A stretch of 64,000 nt of DNA from Micromonospora sp. HM5-17 (GCF_003762835.1 NZ_RJWA01000002.1:927283-991282); one strand, 5' to 3'. Shown: positions 1-10,810, counted from the first letter of the stretch. Notes: generated from the letters alone by a model not told the origin. Numbers and translations are program-made.

Positions 1-2
1 AC

Positions 3-1196
3 GAGCTCGGCTCCGGCCTGCCCGTCTTCCACCCCAAGGGCGGGGTGATCAAGCGGGAGATGGAGGACTACGTTCGCCGGCGCCACATCGAGGAGGGCTT
101 CCAGTACGTCGGCACCCCGCACGTATCGAAGCAGGGGCTCTTCGAGACCTCGGGCCACCTGCCGTACTACGCCGAGACGATGTTCCCGCCGATGGAGCTG
201 GAGGGCAGCGCCTACTACCTCAAGGCGATGAACTGCCCGATGCACAACCTGATCTACAAGTCGCGGGGACGTTCGTACCGTGAGCTGCCGCTGCGGCTGT
301 TCGAGTTCGGCTCGGTCTACCGGTACGAGAAGTCCGGCGTGGTGCACGGCCTGACCCGGGTGCGGGGCTTCGCCCAGGACGACTCGCACTCCTACGTCAC
401 CCCGGAGCAGGCCCCCGACGAGATCCGCCACCTGCTCACCTTCATCCTCGGCCTGCTGCGCGACTTCGGCCTGGAGGACTTCTACATCGAGCTCTCCACC
501 CGGGATCCACGGTCGGACAAGTTCATCGGCTCGGACGAGGAGTGGGAGACCGCGACCGAGGTGCTGGAGCGGGTGGCCCGGGAGACCGGGCTGGAGCTGG
601 TACCGGACCCGGGTGGGGCGGCGTACTACGGACCCAAGATCTCGGTCCAGGCCCGGGACGCCATCGGTCGTACCTGGCAGATGTCGACGATCCAGTACGA
701 CTTCAACCAGCCGGCCCGGTTCGGCCTGGAGTACCAGGCGCCGGACGGCTCGCGACAGCGGCCGGTCATGATCCACTCGGCGAAGTTCGGCTCGATCGAG
801 CGGTTCCTCGGCGTCCTCACCGAGCACTACGCCGGGGCCTTCCCGGCCTGGCTGGCACCGGTTCAGGTGGTCGGGATCCCGATCCGCGAGGAGCACACCA
901 CGCACCTGGAGTCCTTCGTCGCGGCGCTGCGCGCCGAGGGAATCCGCGCCGAGGTCGACACCTCCGACGACCGGATGCAGAAGAAGATCCGTACCGCCCA
1001 GCAGCAGAAGATCCCTTTCATGGCGCTCGCCGGGGACGCGGACGTGGAGGCGGGCGCGATCTCCTTCCGGTACCGGGACGGGTCGCAGCGCAACGGTGTG
1101 CCGTTCGCCGAGGCGGTCGCGCACGTGGTCGAGGTGGTGCGCTCGCGGACCAACTCCGGGCCGAGCGCGGGGCCGGGAGCCGCCGAGCCGGCGTGA
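3..1196 (+). CDS. thrS: Threonyl-tRNA synthetase, C-terminal part (5' end outside window)
   Basis: Charges tRNA-Thr with threonine in the cytoplasm. The frame is already open at base 3 and reads the class II motif region ([12 protein letters not shown]), so the gene starts upstream of the window and the TGS and editing domains are missing here. Visible parts are the catalytic core, including the zinc-site region around AMNCPMHN, the motif 2 region with [10 protein letters not shown], and the C-terminal anticodon-binding domain beginning near PVQVVGIPI. The last 15 or so residues are a Gly/Pro/Ala tail. The neighbouring HIT-pgsA-patA-pimA order matches the mycobacterial thrS locus. The identification is secure; an internal GTG at 45 is not a real start. 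Confidence 0.96.
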   Translation, partial: ELGSGLPVFHPKGGVIKREMEDYVRRRHIEEGFQYVGTPHVSKQGLFETSGHLPYYAETMFPPMELEGSAYYLKAMNCPMHNLIYKSRGRSYRELPLRLFEFGSVYRYEKSGVVHGLTRVRGFAQDDSHSYVTPEQAPDEIRHLLTFILGLLRDFGLEDFYIELSTRDPRSDKFIGSDEEWETATEVLERVARETGLELVPDPGGAAYYGPKISVQARDAIGRTWQMSTIQYDFNQPARFGLEYQAPDGSRQRPVMIHSAKFGSIERFLGVLTEHYAGAFPAWLAPVQVVGIPIREEHTTHLESFVAALRAEGIRAEVDTSDDRMQKKIRTAQQQKIPFMALAGDADVEAGAISFRYRDGSQRNGVPFAEAVAHVVEVVRSRTNSGPSAGPGAAEPA

Positions 1197-1466
1197 CCGG
1201 CGCCCCGACGCGGCGGAGCCGAACGTGGGTGCCCGGTCCTGTGGCACCACGACGTGACGGTGGTGCGCGGGCGGCGGGGCCCGGGGGTGCGGCCGGGGTG
1301 ACCCACGTGGGGCGGTCAGGCGGGACCGCGCCGCGGGTCGCCGGCCCGACCCGTGCCCCGTCCGACCTCGTCCGTGCCCGCCCGGCCCTATCCGTCCCCC
1401 GTCGGTTCCGGGCGCCGGTCCGGCCCGCACCACCCCGGCGGGTACGGCGGCGGTCGGCGGCGGTCG

Positions 1467-1472
1467 TAGGAT
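1467..1472 (+). promoter_or_regulatory. -10 element (TAGGAT) of a probably leaderless HIT-gene promoter
   Basis: TAGGAT sits seven bases before the GTG at 1480, so a transcript starting at the usual distance would begin at or next to the start codon. Leaderless genes are common in actinobacteria. This supports GTG 1480 over the internal ATG at 1552, and no Shine-Dalgarno sequence is visible. The -35 is not clear. Confidence 0.5.
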
Positions 1473-1479
1473 CGTCGGC

Positions 1480-2031
1480 GTGACAGGCGCGGCCCCCCAC
1501 GCGGAGATCGGCACACCGGACGGACTCGAGCGGCTCTGGACTCCGCACCGGATGACGTACATCGCGGGGGAGGACCGCCCGGGCGCGGGGCACGAGAAGC
1601 CGACCGGCTGTCCGTTCTGCCTCGCACCCGAGCGGGAGGGCGACGACAACCTGGTGGTGCACCGGGGCGACCTGGTTTTCGTGGTGCTCAACCTCTACCC
1701 GTACAACCCGGGCCACCTGCTGATCTGCCCGTACCGGCACGTCGCCGACTACACCGAGCTGGACGAGGCCGAGACGGCGGAGCTGGCCGCCTGCACCCAG
1801 ACGGCGATGCGGGTGATCCGTCAGGTCAGCCGGGCCCACGGCTTCAACCTCGGGATGAACCAGGGCGGGGTGGCCGGCGCCGGGATCGCCGCCCACCTGC
1901 ACCAGCACGTGGTGCCGCGGTGGGGCGGCGACGCCAACTTCATGCCGGTGATCGCCCGGACCAAGGTGTTGCCGCAGCTGCTGGCCGACACCCGAGCCCT
2001 GCTCGCCGCCGCCTGGCCGGCACGCGGGTGA
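1480..2031 (+). CDS. HIT-family hydrolase/phosphorylase, Rv2613c-like (diadenosine tetraphosphate phosphorylase)
   Basis: HIT proteins act on nucleotide phosphoanhydrides. The mycobacterial protein in this genomic position (Rv2613c) is known as an Ap4A phosphorylase, so the same activity is inferred here. The histidine triad HLHQHVV is present with His139, His141 and His143. A CPFC pair (Cys44, Cys47) followed by a downstream His suggests a bound zinc. The length of 183 residues is usual for this subfamily. The first 24 residues before MTYIAGED are less conserved in character. The start was chosen because TAGGAT lies just upstream (leaderless). It lies downstream of thrS and is convergent with the EF-G2 gene. 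Confidence 0.9.
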   Translation: MTGAAPHAEIGTPDGLERLWTPHRMTYIAGEDRPGAGHEKPTGCPFCLAPEREGDDNLVVHRGDLVFVVLNLYPYNPGHLLICPYRHVADYTELDEAETAELAACTQTAMRVIRQVSRAHGFNLGMNQGGVAGAGIAAHLHQHVVPRWGGDANFMPVIARTKVLPQLLADTRALLAAAWPARG

Positions 2032-2089
2032 CCCCCGCGAGGGCGGGCGAACAGCGGCGCCCACCGGTCGAATTCCCCGGTCGGGGGGC

Positions 2090-4252
2090 TCACCGGCCGG
2101 TGCCGTGCGCGGTGCGGATCTGGTCCGCCAGGTGCGTCGGCATCGGCTCGTACCGGGCGAACGAGCGCCGGAACGTGCCGCCGCCGGAGGTCATCGACCG
2201 CAGCTCGACGGCGTACCGGAGCAGTTCGGTGGCCGGCACCTCGGCCCGGACCACCGTGTGGTCGGTCCCGGCCGGATCCGGTTCGCTGCCCAGCACCCGG
2301 CCGCGGCGCCCGGAGAGGTCGCTCATCACCGCGCCGACGGCGCTGTCCGGCACCCGGATGACCACCTCGTCGACCGGTTCCAGCAGGATCACCTGGCCTT
2401 TGTCGGCCGCGTCCCGCAGCGCCAGCGAACCGGCGGTCTGGAACGCCGCGTCGGAGGAGTCCACGCTGTGCGCCTTCCCGTCGACAAGGGTCACCCGGAT
2501 GTCGACCACCGGGTAGCCGGCGATGATGCCGCGCTCCATCTGGGCCCGGACGCCCTTCTCCACCGACGGGATGTAGTTGTGCGGCACCGCGCCGCCGACG
2601 ACCCGTTCGGCGAACTCGAAGCCGGCGCCCCGGGGCAGCGGCTCCACCTCGATGTCGCAGATGGCGTACTGGCCGTGCCCACCGGACTGCTTCACGTGCC
2701 GGCCGTGTCCCTTGGACGCCACCGCGAACGTCTCGCGCAGCGCCACCCGGACCGGTTCGGTCTCCAGGTCGACCCCGCCGCTGCGCAGCCGCTCCAGCAC
2801 CACCTCGGCGTGCGCCTCACCCATGCACCAGAGCACCAACTGGTGGGTCTCCGGGTTGCGCTCCAGCCGCATCGTCGGGTCGCCGGCGACCAGCCGGGCC
2901 AGGTTCTTTGCCAGGGCGTCCTCGTCGGCCCGGCTCTTCGCCGCGACCGCGACCGGCAGCAGCGGCTCCGGCATCTCCCAGGGGGAGATCAGCAGCGGAT
3001 TGTCCCGACCGGAGAGGGTGTCCCCGGTCTCCGCGGTACCCGACTTGGTGATCGCGCAGATGTCGCCGGCCACGCAGTACGGCACCTCGCGCAGCGCGGC
3101 GCCGAGCGGGCTGTAGACGTGGGCGATCCGTTCGTCGGCGTCGTGGTCGGGGTGGCCGCGTTCCGCCATGCCGTGCCCGGAGACGTGGACGACCTGGTCG
3201 GGGCGGAGCGTACCGGAGAAGACCCGGACCAGGGAGACCCGACCGACGTGCCGGTCGATCGTGGTCTTGACGACCTCGGCGACCAGCGGGCCGTCGGGGT
3301 CGCAGGTCAGCGGCGGGCGCGGCGAGCCGTCGACCCCGGTGACCGCCGGCAGGTCGTGCTCCAGCGGGGTCGGGAACGCCGAGGTCAGCACCTCGAGCAG
3401 CCGGTCCACCCCGAGCCCGGTCTCGGCGCAGACCGGCACCACCGGATAGAAGTGCCCGCGGGCGACGGCGGTCTCCAGGTCGTCGATCAGCACCTCGGGC
3501 TCGATCTCCTCGCCGGCCAGGTAGCGGTCCAGCAGGGTCTCGTCCTCGCTCTCCGCGATGATTCCCTCGATCAGCTCGTTGCGGGCGTCGGCGATCGCCG
3601 GAAGGTGCTCGGGATCGGGGTCGCGCACCACCGGTGGCAGCCCGGCGGAGTAGTCGAAGACCCGGCGGGTGATCAGGCCCATCAGCCCGACCACCTGGAC
3701 GCCGTCGTCGTCGAGCATCGGCAGGTAGAGCGGGAGGACGTTGTCGCCGAAGACCCGCTGGCAGAGCGCCACCGTCTCGTCCAGGTCGGCCCGCGGGTGG
3801 TCGAGCCGGGTGACGGCGACCGCCCGGGGCATCCCCACCGCGGCGCACTCCTGCCACAGCGCGGCGGTGGCACCGTCCATCCCGTCGACCGCCGAGACCA
3901 CGAAGAGCGCGGCGTCCGCCGCCCGCAGCCCGGCGCGCAGCTCGCCGACGAAGTCGGCGTACCCGGGAGTGTCCAGGAGGTTGACCTTCACGTCGCCGTG
4001 GACCAGCGGCGCACAGCAGAGGTTGATCGAGCGCTGCTGCCGTACGGCCGCGGGATCGTGGTCGCAGATCGTGGTGCCGTCGAGTACCGACCCGGGACGG
4101 GGGATCGTGCCGGTCGCGGCGAGCAGCGCCTCGACCAGGGTCGTCTTCCCGGCCCCGGAGTGGCCGACCAGCACCACGTTGCGTACCCTGCCGGGCTCGT
4201 CCACCACCGGCGCCGGGCCGGTGACCCCCTTCTCCTGACTCTTCTGCGCCAT
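2090..4252 (-). CDS. Elongation factor G-like protein (EF-G2)
   Basis: A 720-residue translational GTPase paralogue. It has a P-loop GHSGAGKT (residues 30-37) and a G3 DTPGYADF. The G4 motif is TRLD where canonical EF-G has NKMD, so guanine recognition is divergent. EF-G domains II to V follow, with the domain IV region around GHGRHVKQSGGHGQYA and the GAVMSDLSGRRGR segment typical of domain V. The ATG at 4252 is preferred because GGGAGG lies eight bases before it; the GTG at 4261 falls inside that ribosome binding site. Actinobacteria carry such proteins besides FusA (mycobacterial FusA2), with no settled role; ribosome binding without full translocation activity has been discussed. It is inserted antisense between the HIT gene and pgsA, a place where the mycobacterial locus has no gene. 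Confidence 0.93.
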   Translation of the reverse strand: MAQKSQEKGVTGPAPVVDEPGRVRNVVLVGHSGAGKTTLVEALLAATGTIPRPGSVLDGTTICDHDPAAVRQQRSINLCCAPLVHGDVKVNLLDTPGYADFVGELRAGLRAADAALFVVSAVDGMDGATAALWQECAAVGMPRAVAVTRLDHPRADLDETVALCQRVFGDNVLPLYLPMLDDDGVQVVGLMGLITRRVFDYSAGLPPVVRDPDPEHLPAIADARNELIEGIIAESEDETLLDRYLAGEEIEPEVLIDDLETAVARGHFYPVVPVCAETGLGVDRLLEVLTSAFPTPLEHDLPAVTGVDGSPRPPLTCDPDGPLVAEVVKTTIDRHVGRVSLVRVFSGTLRPDQVVHVSGHGMAERGHPDHDADERIAHVYSPLGAALREVPYCVAGDICAITKSGTAETGDTLSGRDNPLLISPWEMPEPLLPVAVAAKSRADEDALAKNLARLVAGDPTMRLERNPETHQLVLWCMGEAHAEVVLERLRSGGVDLETEPVRVALRETFAVASKGHGRHVKQSGGHGQYAICDIEVEPLPRGAGFEFAERVVGGAVPHNYIPSVEKGVRAQMERGIIAGYPVVDIRVTLVDGKAHSVDSSDAAFQTAGSLALRDAADKGQVILLEPVDEVVIRVPDSAVGAVMSDLSGRRGRVLGSEPDPAGTDHTVVRAEVPATELLRYAVELRSMTSGGGTFRRSFARYEPMPTHLADQIRTAHGTGR

Positions 4253-4504
4253 CGGGCGCACCTCCCTCAGCCGGTAGTTGGTGGCGACCGCCGCGTGCGA
4301 CGGGGAAGCTGCCCTGGCGACTCCGCGGCGATATCCTCGGGTGGTCTGCCGTGCACCGGGGACGTGCCGGTTGAGACAGTGAGCGACGTCACGCCCCCTG
4401 CTCCGATCTCACACCCCGTACCAGACGTGACACAAGCCCGCGAGGCGAACTATGCGCCACCGGGCGTACCGCCTCCGTACGCCGCCCGTTATGGTGGGAC
4501 CGCG

Positions 4505-5134
4505 ATGGCGAAGATCTTCCAAGTGTCCGCCCGGGCCGGGATGGCCCGGGTCGTCGAACCGATCGCCCGGGCCCTGCTGCGGGTCGGGGTGACGCCCAAC
4601 GTCGTCACCGTCACCGGCACGCTCGGCGTGCTGGTCGGGTCGATCGTGCTCGGCGCCCGGGGTCACCTGGTGGCCGGAGCGCTGGTGGTGGCCTTCTTCG
4701 CCCTGACCGACATGCTCGACGGGACGATGGCCCGGTTGCGGGGTGGGTCCAGCAGGTTCGGGGCGTTCCTCGACTCGAGCATGGACCGGGCCTCCGACGG
4801 TGCAGTCTTCGGGGCGGTCGCGTACTGGCTGGCTACCCAGGGCGACCACCTCGGCGTTGCTGCCGCCCTGACCTGCCTCGTCGCCGGCGGGCTGGTCTCG
4901 TACGTCAAGGCCCGGGCCGAGGGGCTCGGGATGACCTGCAACGTCGGGGTCGCCGAACGGACCGAGCGGTTGCTGATCGTGGGGGTCGGCGCGCTCCTCA
5001 CCGGTCTGGGCCTCGACTGGGCGCTGATCACCGCCCTCTGGCTGCTCGCCGCGGTCTCGCTCTTCACGGTCGGGCAGCGGATGGCGCACGTCTACCGGCA
5101 GGCGCAGCGGGCCGAGTTGGGCGTGGACGCGTGA
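4505..5134 (+). CDS. pgsA: CDP-alcohol phosphatidyltransferase, probable phosphatidylinositol phosphate synthase
   Basis: Transfers a phosphatidyl group from CDP-diacylglycerol to an inositol (phosphate) acceptor in the membrane, the first committed step to PI and PI-mannosides. The full family motif is visible: Asp69, Asp72-Gly73, Ala76-Arg77, Gly86, Asp90, Asp94. Several hydrophobic segments follow. The length of 209 residues is normal. ATG 4505 was chosen because MAKIFQVSARAGMARV aligns with the usual N-terminus; the frame stays open upstream (GTG at 4379) with a Pro-rich stretch that is probably untranslated. patA and pimA follow directly, matching Rv2612c-Rv2610c, which supports inositol rather than glycerol phosphate as the acceptor. 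Confidence 0.93.
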   Translation: MAKIFQVSARAGMARVVEPIARALLRVGVTPNVVTVTGTLGVLVGSIVLGARGHLVAGALVVAFFALTDMLDGTMARLRGGSSRFGAFLDSSMDRASDGAVFGAVAYWLATQGDHLGVAAALTCLVAGGLVSYVKARAEGLGMTCNVGVAERTERLLIVGVGALLTGLGLDWALITALWLLAAVSLFTVGQRMAHVYRQAQRAELGVDA

Positions 5135-5192
5135 CGGCGGACGGGTCGACGGCCCCGGCGGGTCGGCGGACTGATCGGCGGCGGGCGCCCCG

Positions 5193-6197
5193 GTGACGCC
5201 GATCGAGGTGGCCTACCTGGCGGGCTGGCGCCTGGTGCGGGTCCTGCCGCGGCCGCTCGCCGCGGCGGCGTTCCAGGCCGCCGCCGACCGTGCCTACCGC
5301 AGGCGGGGGCGGGGGACCACCCGGCTCGCCGCCAACCTGCGTCGGGTGGTCGGCCCGGACCTGCCCGAGGTCGAGTTCGAGCGGCTGGTCCGCCGGGCGA
5401 TGCGGTCGTACGCGCGGTACTGGCTGGAGGTGTTCCGGCTGTCGTCGCTGGACCGGGCGCGGATGCGCGACTTCTTCCGGCTCGACGGCACCGAGGAGTT
5501 GGCGGCGGCGATGGCGCGCGGCCGGGGCGCGGTGGTGGCGCTGCCGCACGCCGGGAACTGGGACGCCGCCGGCGCGTGGGTCGCCGCGATGGGGTGGCCG
5601 ATCGCCACCGTGATGGAGCGGCTCAAGCCGGAGGGGGTGTACGAGCGCTTCGTCGCGTTCCGGCGGCGGCTCGGCATGGAGATCCTTCCGACCCACGGCG
5701 GTGAGCGGCCTCCCCTCGACGCCCTGACCGACTTCCTCGGCCAGGGCTACCTCGTTCCGCTGCTCGCCGACCGCGACCTCTCCGCCCGGGGCGTGGAGGT
5801 GCGCTTCTTCGACGGGCGGGCCCGGATCCCGGCCGGGCCGGCCGTGCTCGCCCTCCGTACCGGCGCGCCGCTCTACGTCGCGAACATGTGGTACGAACCG
5901 GACGGGCCGCGGGGGCGGCTGGTGGGTCCGCTGGAGGTGCCGGCGCCGGAGAGCGGGCCGCTCGACGCCCGGGTCCGGATCCTGACCCAGCGGATCGCGG
6001 ACGAGCTGGCCGCCGGTATCGCCGCGCACCCGGAAGACTGGCACATGCTGCAGCGGGTCTGGATCGACGAGCCGTCGACCGTCGCCCCACCGGTCCGGAC
6101 GCCGGCCTCCTCGGCCGGGGCGCCGGAGCGGTCGGCGGAGGCGCGTCGCGCTTCGGAGCCACCGGTGGATCCGGCGACCACGGCCGGGCCAGCCTGA
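5193..6197 (+). CDS. patA: Phosphatidylinositol mannoside acyltransferase
   Basis: An acyltransferase of the lysophospholipid/lauroyl acyltransferase fold. In mycobacteria it acylates the 6-position of the mannose of PIM1 or PIM2 on the cytoplasmic membrane face. The catalytic HX4D motif reads HAGNWD (His119, Asp124). A TGA at 5172 closes the frame upstream, so GTG 5193 is the first possible start. The length of 334 residues includes a roughly 40-residue Ala/Pro/Ser tail beyond the conserved core. It sits 58 bases after pgsA and 15 bases before pimA, so it is probably in one operon. Orthologue of Rv2611c by position and motif. Confidence 0.92.
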   Translation: MTPIEVAYLAGWRLVRVLPRPLAAAAFQAAADRAYRRRGRGTTRLAANLRRVVGPDLPEVEFERLVRRAMRSYARYWLEVFRLSSLDRARMRDFFRLDGTEELAAAMARGRGAVVALPHAGNWDAAGAWVAAMGWPIATVMERLKPEGVYERFVAFRRRLGMEILPTHGGERPPLDALTDFLGQGYLVPLLADRDLSARGVEVRFFDGRARIPAGPAVLALRTGAPLYVANMWYEPDGPRGRLVGPLEVPAPESGPLDARVRILTQRIADELAAGIAAHPEDWHMLQRVWIDEPSTVAPPVRTPASSAGAPERSAEARRASEPPVDPATTAGPA

Positions 6198-6212
6198 GGG
6201 GAGGGGGGAGCA

Positions 6213-7373
6213 GTGCGGATCGGCATCGTCTGTCCGTACTCGCTCGACGTGCCCGGCGGGGTGCAGAACCACGTGATGGACCTTGCCGAGGCGCTGATCG
6301 GTCTCGGCCACGAGGTGAGCGTGCTGGCGCCCGCGGACGACGACGCGGAGCTGCCGCCGTACGTCGTGCCCGCCGGGCGGTCCGTGCCGTTGCCGTACAA
6401 CGGTTCGGTCGCCCGGATCACCTTTGGCCCGGTCTCCACCGCCCGGGTCCGGCGCTGGCTGGCCCGGGGGCGGTTCGACGTGCTGCACGTGCACGAGCCG
6501 TTGGCGCTGAGTCTCTCGCTGCTCGCCGTGCTCTCCGCCCGGGGGCCGGTGGTGGCGACCTTCCACACGGCGATGACCCGGTCCCGCGCCCTCGCAGTGG
6601 CGCAGGGGGTCCTGCAGCTCGTGCTGGAGCGGATCACCGCCCGGATCGCGGTGAGCGCCCTGGCCCGGAAGGTGCAGGTCGAGCACCTCGGCGGCGGTGC
6701 GGTGGAGATCCCCAACGGGGTGGCGGTGGCGAAGTTCGCCGACGCGGAGCCCCTTCCGGGCTGGCCGGGACCCTGTGGGCCGGGGCGGGGCGGCACGCTC
6801 GGCTTCCTCGGCCGGTTCACCGAGCCGCGCAAGGGGTTCGCGGTGCTGCGGGACGCGTTCGTGGCGCTCGCGCCGCACCGCCCGGGGCTGCGACTGCTGG
6901 TGGCCGGGCCGGGTGACCTGGCCGACGTGCACGAGGGTGTGCCGCCGGAACTGCGGGAGCAGATCACCTTCCTCGGCCGGGTGACCGAGGAGGAGAAGGC
7001 GCGGATGCTGCGTAGCGTCGACGTCTATGTGGCGCCGAACACCGGCGGCGAGTCCTTCGGCATGATCCTCACCGAGGCGATGGCCGCCGGGGCGACGGTC
7101 GTCGCCAGCGACCTGGACGCGTTCCGCCGGGTGCTGGACGGCGGCCGGGCCGGCGAACTCTTTCCCACCGGTGACGCGGTGGCGCTCCGCCACACCCTCG
7201 ACGCGCTGCTCGACGACCCGGCCCGCCGCGCGGCGCTGTCGGCCCGCGCCCGGGAGGTGGTCGAGGCCTTCGACTGGCCGACGATCGCCCGACGGGTGCT
7301 GGAGGTCTACGCCACGGCGATCGAGGCCACCGACGGCCGGGTGCTGGACGAGGAGTGGATCGGGCCGACCTGA
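6213..7373 (+). CDS. pimA: GDP-mannose:phosphatidylinositol alpha-mannosyltransferase PimA
   Basis: A GT4 (GT-B fold) glycosyltransferase that adds the first mannose to phosphatidylinositol. The N-terminal domain begins MRIGIVCPYSLDVPGGVQNH with the glycine-rich acceptor loop. The C-terminal nucleotide-sugar domain has LGRFTEPRKGF and the EX7E motif within ESFGMILTEAMAAG. The length of 386 residues fits. The GTG start follows a purine-rich GGAGGGGGGAGCA stretch. It is third in the pgsA-patA-pimA cluster, which together makes acylated PIM1 precursors. Confidence 0.95.
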   Translation: MRIGIVCPYSLDVPGGVQNHVMDLAEALIGLGHEVSVLAPADDDAELPPYVVPAGRSVPLPYNGSVARITFGPVSTARVRRWLARGRFDVLHVHEPLALSLSLLAVLSARGPVVATFHTAMTRSRALAVAQGVLQLVLERITARIAVSALARKVQVEHLGGGAVEIPNGVAVAKFADAEPLPGWPGPCGPGRGGTLGFLGRFTEPRKGFAVLRDAFVALAPHRPGLRLLVAGPGDLADVHEGVPPELREQITFLGRVTEEEKARMLRSVDVYVAPNTGGESFGMILTEAMAAGATVVASDLDAFRRVLDGGRAGELFPTGDAVALRHTLDALLDDPARRAALSARAREVVEAFDWPTIARRVLEVYATAIEATDGRVLDEEWIGPT

Positions 7374-7509
7374 CCCGGCTGACGGCGGGGACCGCGTGGC
7401 CCGGGGCCGGCGTCCTGGGTCTGTGGCCGGCGGACCCACCGGTGCCGGGGCCGCGGCGTACGCCTCGCCGCCGGTGGCGTACCGGGCATTCGAAGCTGTC
7501 CGCACTACG

Positions 7510-8013
7510 ATGCCGGGCATGTGGTGGGTGGTCGGCCTCGTCGCCGCGGTTGTCCTGGTATCGGTCTACCTGACCTGGACGGCGGCCCGGGTCGACCGCC
7601 TGCACGCCCGGGTCGGGTCGGCCGCCCGGGCGCTCGACGCGCACCTGCTCCGCCGCGCCGCCGCCGCGGCCGTGCTGGCCGAGGATCGGTACTCGGTCGA
7701 GCTGTACGCGGCCGCCCGGATCGCGCTGGACGCCGAGGGCGACGAGCGGGAGGCGGCGGAGAACGACCTCACCCGGCAGCTGCGGCGGACCCCGCTGGAT
7801 CCGGACCACCCGGCGGCGGAGGCGGTGATCGCGGCCAGCCGCCGGCTCGCCCTGGCCCGGCAGGTGCACACCGACCTGGTCCGTGACGCGCTCTCGCTGC
7901 GGCGCCGACCCCTGGTACGGCTGCTGCGTATGGCCCGCAAGCATGAGGCGCCCCGGTACTTCGACATCGACGACCCGACCCTGAACACCCGTCCCGGGCT
8001 CTCGGTCGGCTGA
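7510..8013 (+). CDS. Small membrane-anchored LemA-like protein
   Basis: 167 residues. One N-terminal membrane segment (about residues 4-22, [17 protein letters not shown]) is followed by an alpha-helical cytoplasmic or extracellular domain rich in Ala and Arg. The pattern [19 protein letters not shown], then [10 protein letters not shown] and [16 protein letters not shown], resembles the helical bundle of LemA proteins; this is a similarity by eye, not a search result. It sits where mycobacteria have Rv2609c, between pimA and pdxS. The start could be ATG 7510 or ATG 7519; neither has a strong ribosome binding site. Function unknown. Confidence 0.72.
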   Translation: MPGMWWVVGLVAAVVLVSVYLTWTAARVDRLHARVGSAARALDAHLLRRAAAAAVLAEDRYSVELYAAARIALDAEGDEREAAENDLTRQLRRTPLDPDHPAAEAVIAASRRLALARQVHTDLVRDALSLRRRPLVRLLRMARKHEAPRYFDIDDPTLNTRPGLSVG

Positions 8014-8230
8014 CGGTCGCCCGATCCGCGGCCCGCCGGCGGGGACGGGGTGGCGCCCGTGGCGGGGAGACGGTGGCGTTGGCGGCCCAGAAGAAGGTGG
8101 TGCCGGCGGCGGTGAGCCGGGCCACAGGGCAGGCCACGGGGGGTGTGATTGGCTGTCGGCCTGGCGTTGCATCCCGCGTAGCATCAAAACCGGATTTCAG
8201 CCACCGCACGTGTCGAGGAGCGAGAACGCC

Positions 8231-9178
<948 letters not shown>

Positions 9179-9181
9179 GCC

Positions 9182-9784
9182 TTGGCGGAGGTGACGGTCG
9201 GGGTCCTCGCGCTGCAGGGTGACGTCCGGGAGCACGTGGCCGCGCTGGTGGCGGCGGGGGCCTCGGCGCACCCGGTCCGCCGGCCGGAGGAGCTGGAGCG
9301 GGTCGACGGACTGGTGATCCCCGGCGGCGAGTCGACCACCATCAGCAAGCTCGCCGAGGCGTACGACCTGCTGGAGCCGATCCGTAAGCGGATCGGCGGG
9401 GGGATGCCGGTCTACGGGTCCTGCGCAGGGATGATCATGCTGGCGACCGAGGTGCTGGACGGTCGGCCCGACCAGCAGAGCTTCGGCGGGATCGAGATGA
9501 CCGTGCGGCGCAACGCGTTCGGGCGGCAGGTCGACTCCTTCGAGGCGCCGGTGCCCATCGCCGCCATTCCCGGCGGGCCGGTCCACGGCGTCTTCATCCG
9601 GGCGCCCTGGGTCGAGCGGGTCGCCGACGGGGTGGAGGTGCTGGGCCGGGTCGCCGCCGGTCCGGCCGCCGGCCGGATCGTCGCCGTCCGGCAGGGCAAC
9701 GCCGTCGCCACCGCCTTCCATCCCGAGCTGACCGGGGACCGCCGGATGCACCGCTACTTCGTGGAGCTGGTGCGGCGGGCCTGA
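9182..9784 (+). CDS. pdxT: Pyridoxal 5'-phosphate synthase glutaminase subunit PdxT
   Basis: A class I glutaminase that releases ammonia from glutamine for PdxS in the 12+12 PLP synthase complex. It begins [15 protein letters not shown]. The GGES oxyanion-side motif, the nucleophile in YGSCAG (Cys81 counted from TTG 9182) and the HPE pair (His180, Glu182) are all present. TTG 9182 gives 200 residues; GTG 9191 is an alternative that would begin [10 protein letters not shown], closer to the family norm. The three-base gap to pdxS indicates translational coupling. Confidence 0.95.
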   Translation: MAEVTVGVLALQGDVREHVAALVAAGASAHPVRRPEELERVDGLVIPGGESTTISKLAEAYDLLEPIRKRIGGGMPVYGSCAGMIMLATEVLDGRPDQQSFGGIEMTVRRNAFGRQVDSFEAPVPIAAIPGGPVHGVFIRAPWVERVADGVEVLGRVAAGPAAGRIVAVRQGNAVATAFHPELTGDRRMHRYFVELVRRA

Positions 9785-10060
9785 CCACCCCGCCGCCGGC
9801 GGCCCGCGGACCATCGCCCGCGAGCGGCCCGCGCGCGCCGCCGGCCGTGGGCGGCTCGGCACCGTCGGCCGCGGCGGGGCTGACGCTACCGGCCACGGCC
9901 GGCGGTTCCGGACGTTCGCCGCGACCCGCGCGATCGGACCTGCCGGGGATGAACGGCTGGGACGGCGTCGGTAGGATTGGACGCCGGTCCGGCGGCTTAT
10001 CGTCCAGATGACGCGCGGTGCAGTCGACGCGGACGGCGGCGAGTAACGGAGGTTCAGGGT

Positions 10061-10810
10061 ATGTCCGGCCACTCAAAGTGGGCGACGACGAAGCACAAGA
10101 AGGCGGTCATCGACGCCAAGCGCGGCAAGATGTTCGCGAAGCTTATCAAGAACATCGAGGTGGCGGCGCGCACCGGCGGCGGCGACCCGGCCGGCAACCC
10201 GACGCTCTACGACGCCATCCAGAAGGCGAGAAAGAACTCGGTCCCCAACGACAACATCGAACGCGCGGTGAAGCGCGGTTCCGGGCTGGAGGCCGGCGGC
10301 GCCGACTGGCAGACCGTGATGTACGAGGGGTACGCCCCGGGCGGGGTCGCGCTGTTGATCGAGTGCCTGACTGACAACCGCAACCGGGCGGCGACCGAGG
10401 TGCGGACCGCCCTGACCCGGAACGGCGGTTCGCTGGCCGACGCCGGATCCGTGTCGTACCTCTTCTCCCGCAAGGGCGTGGTGATCGTCCCCGAGGGAGG
10501 TCTCTCTGAGGATGACCTGCTGGTCGCCGTCCTGGATGCCGGGGCCGAGGAGGTCAACAACCTCGGCACGGCGTTCGAGGTCATCTGCGCGCCGGGTGAC
10601 CTGGTCGCCGTCCGGACCGCGCTGCAGAATGCCGGCATCGAGTACGAGTCGGCCGAGTCCTCGCTGGTCCCCAGCGTCACCGTGCCGCTGGACGAGGACG
10701 GGGCCCGGAAGGTCTTCAAGCTGATCGAAGCCCTCGAGGACCTGGACGACGTGCAGAACGTCTACAGCAACTTCGACGTCTCCGACGAGATCATGGCTGC
10801 CGTCGGCTGA
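10061..10810 (+). CDS. YebC/TACO1-family protein
   Basis: 249 residues beginning [15 protein letters not shown], the family signature. It has the usual three-domain YebC fold with [17 protein letters not shown] and the acidic C-terminal [14 protein letters not shown]. Family members have been described as DNA-binding transcription regulators and, more recently, as ribosome-associated factors helping translation of proline stretches. In mycobacteria (Rv2603c) it sits immediately upstream of ruvC; here a five-gene insert separates them. ATG 10061 follows GGAGG at nine bases. A possible -10, TAGGAT, lies at 9972. The last 49 bases overlap the 3' end of the antisense AraC gene. Confidence 0.95.
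   Translation: MSGHSKWATTKHKKAVIDAKRGKMFAKLIKNIEVAARTGGGDPAGNPTLYDAIQKARKNSVPNDNIERAVKRGSGLEAGGADWQTVMYEGYAPGGVALLIECLTDNRNRAATEVRTALTRNGGSLADAGSVSYLFSRKGVVIVPEGGLSEDDLLVAVLDAGAEEVNNLGTAFEVICAPGDLVAVRTALQNAGIEYESAESSLVPSVTVPLDEDGARKVFKLIEALEDLDDVQNVYSNFDVSDEIMAAVG

Noticed and set aside
2105..4504. Very long open frame antisense to the EF-G2 gene continuing into pgsA
   Set aside because: It is the GC-rich shadow of EF-G2. Only the part from about 4505 matches a family (CDP-alcohol phosphatidyltransferase).
5064..7520. Long minus-strand open frame across patA and pimA
   Set aside because: Composition is Arg/Gly/Pro-rich nonsense typical of the opposite strand of high-GC genes; patA and pimA are unmistakable on the plus strand.
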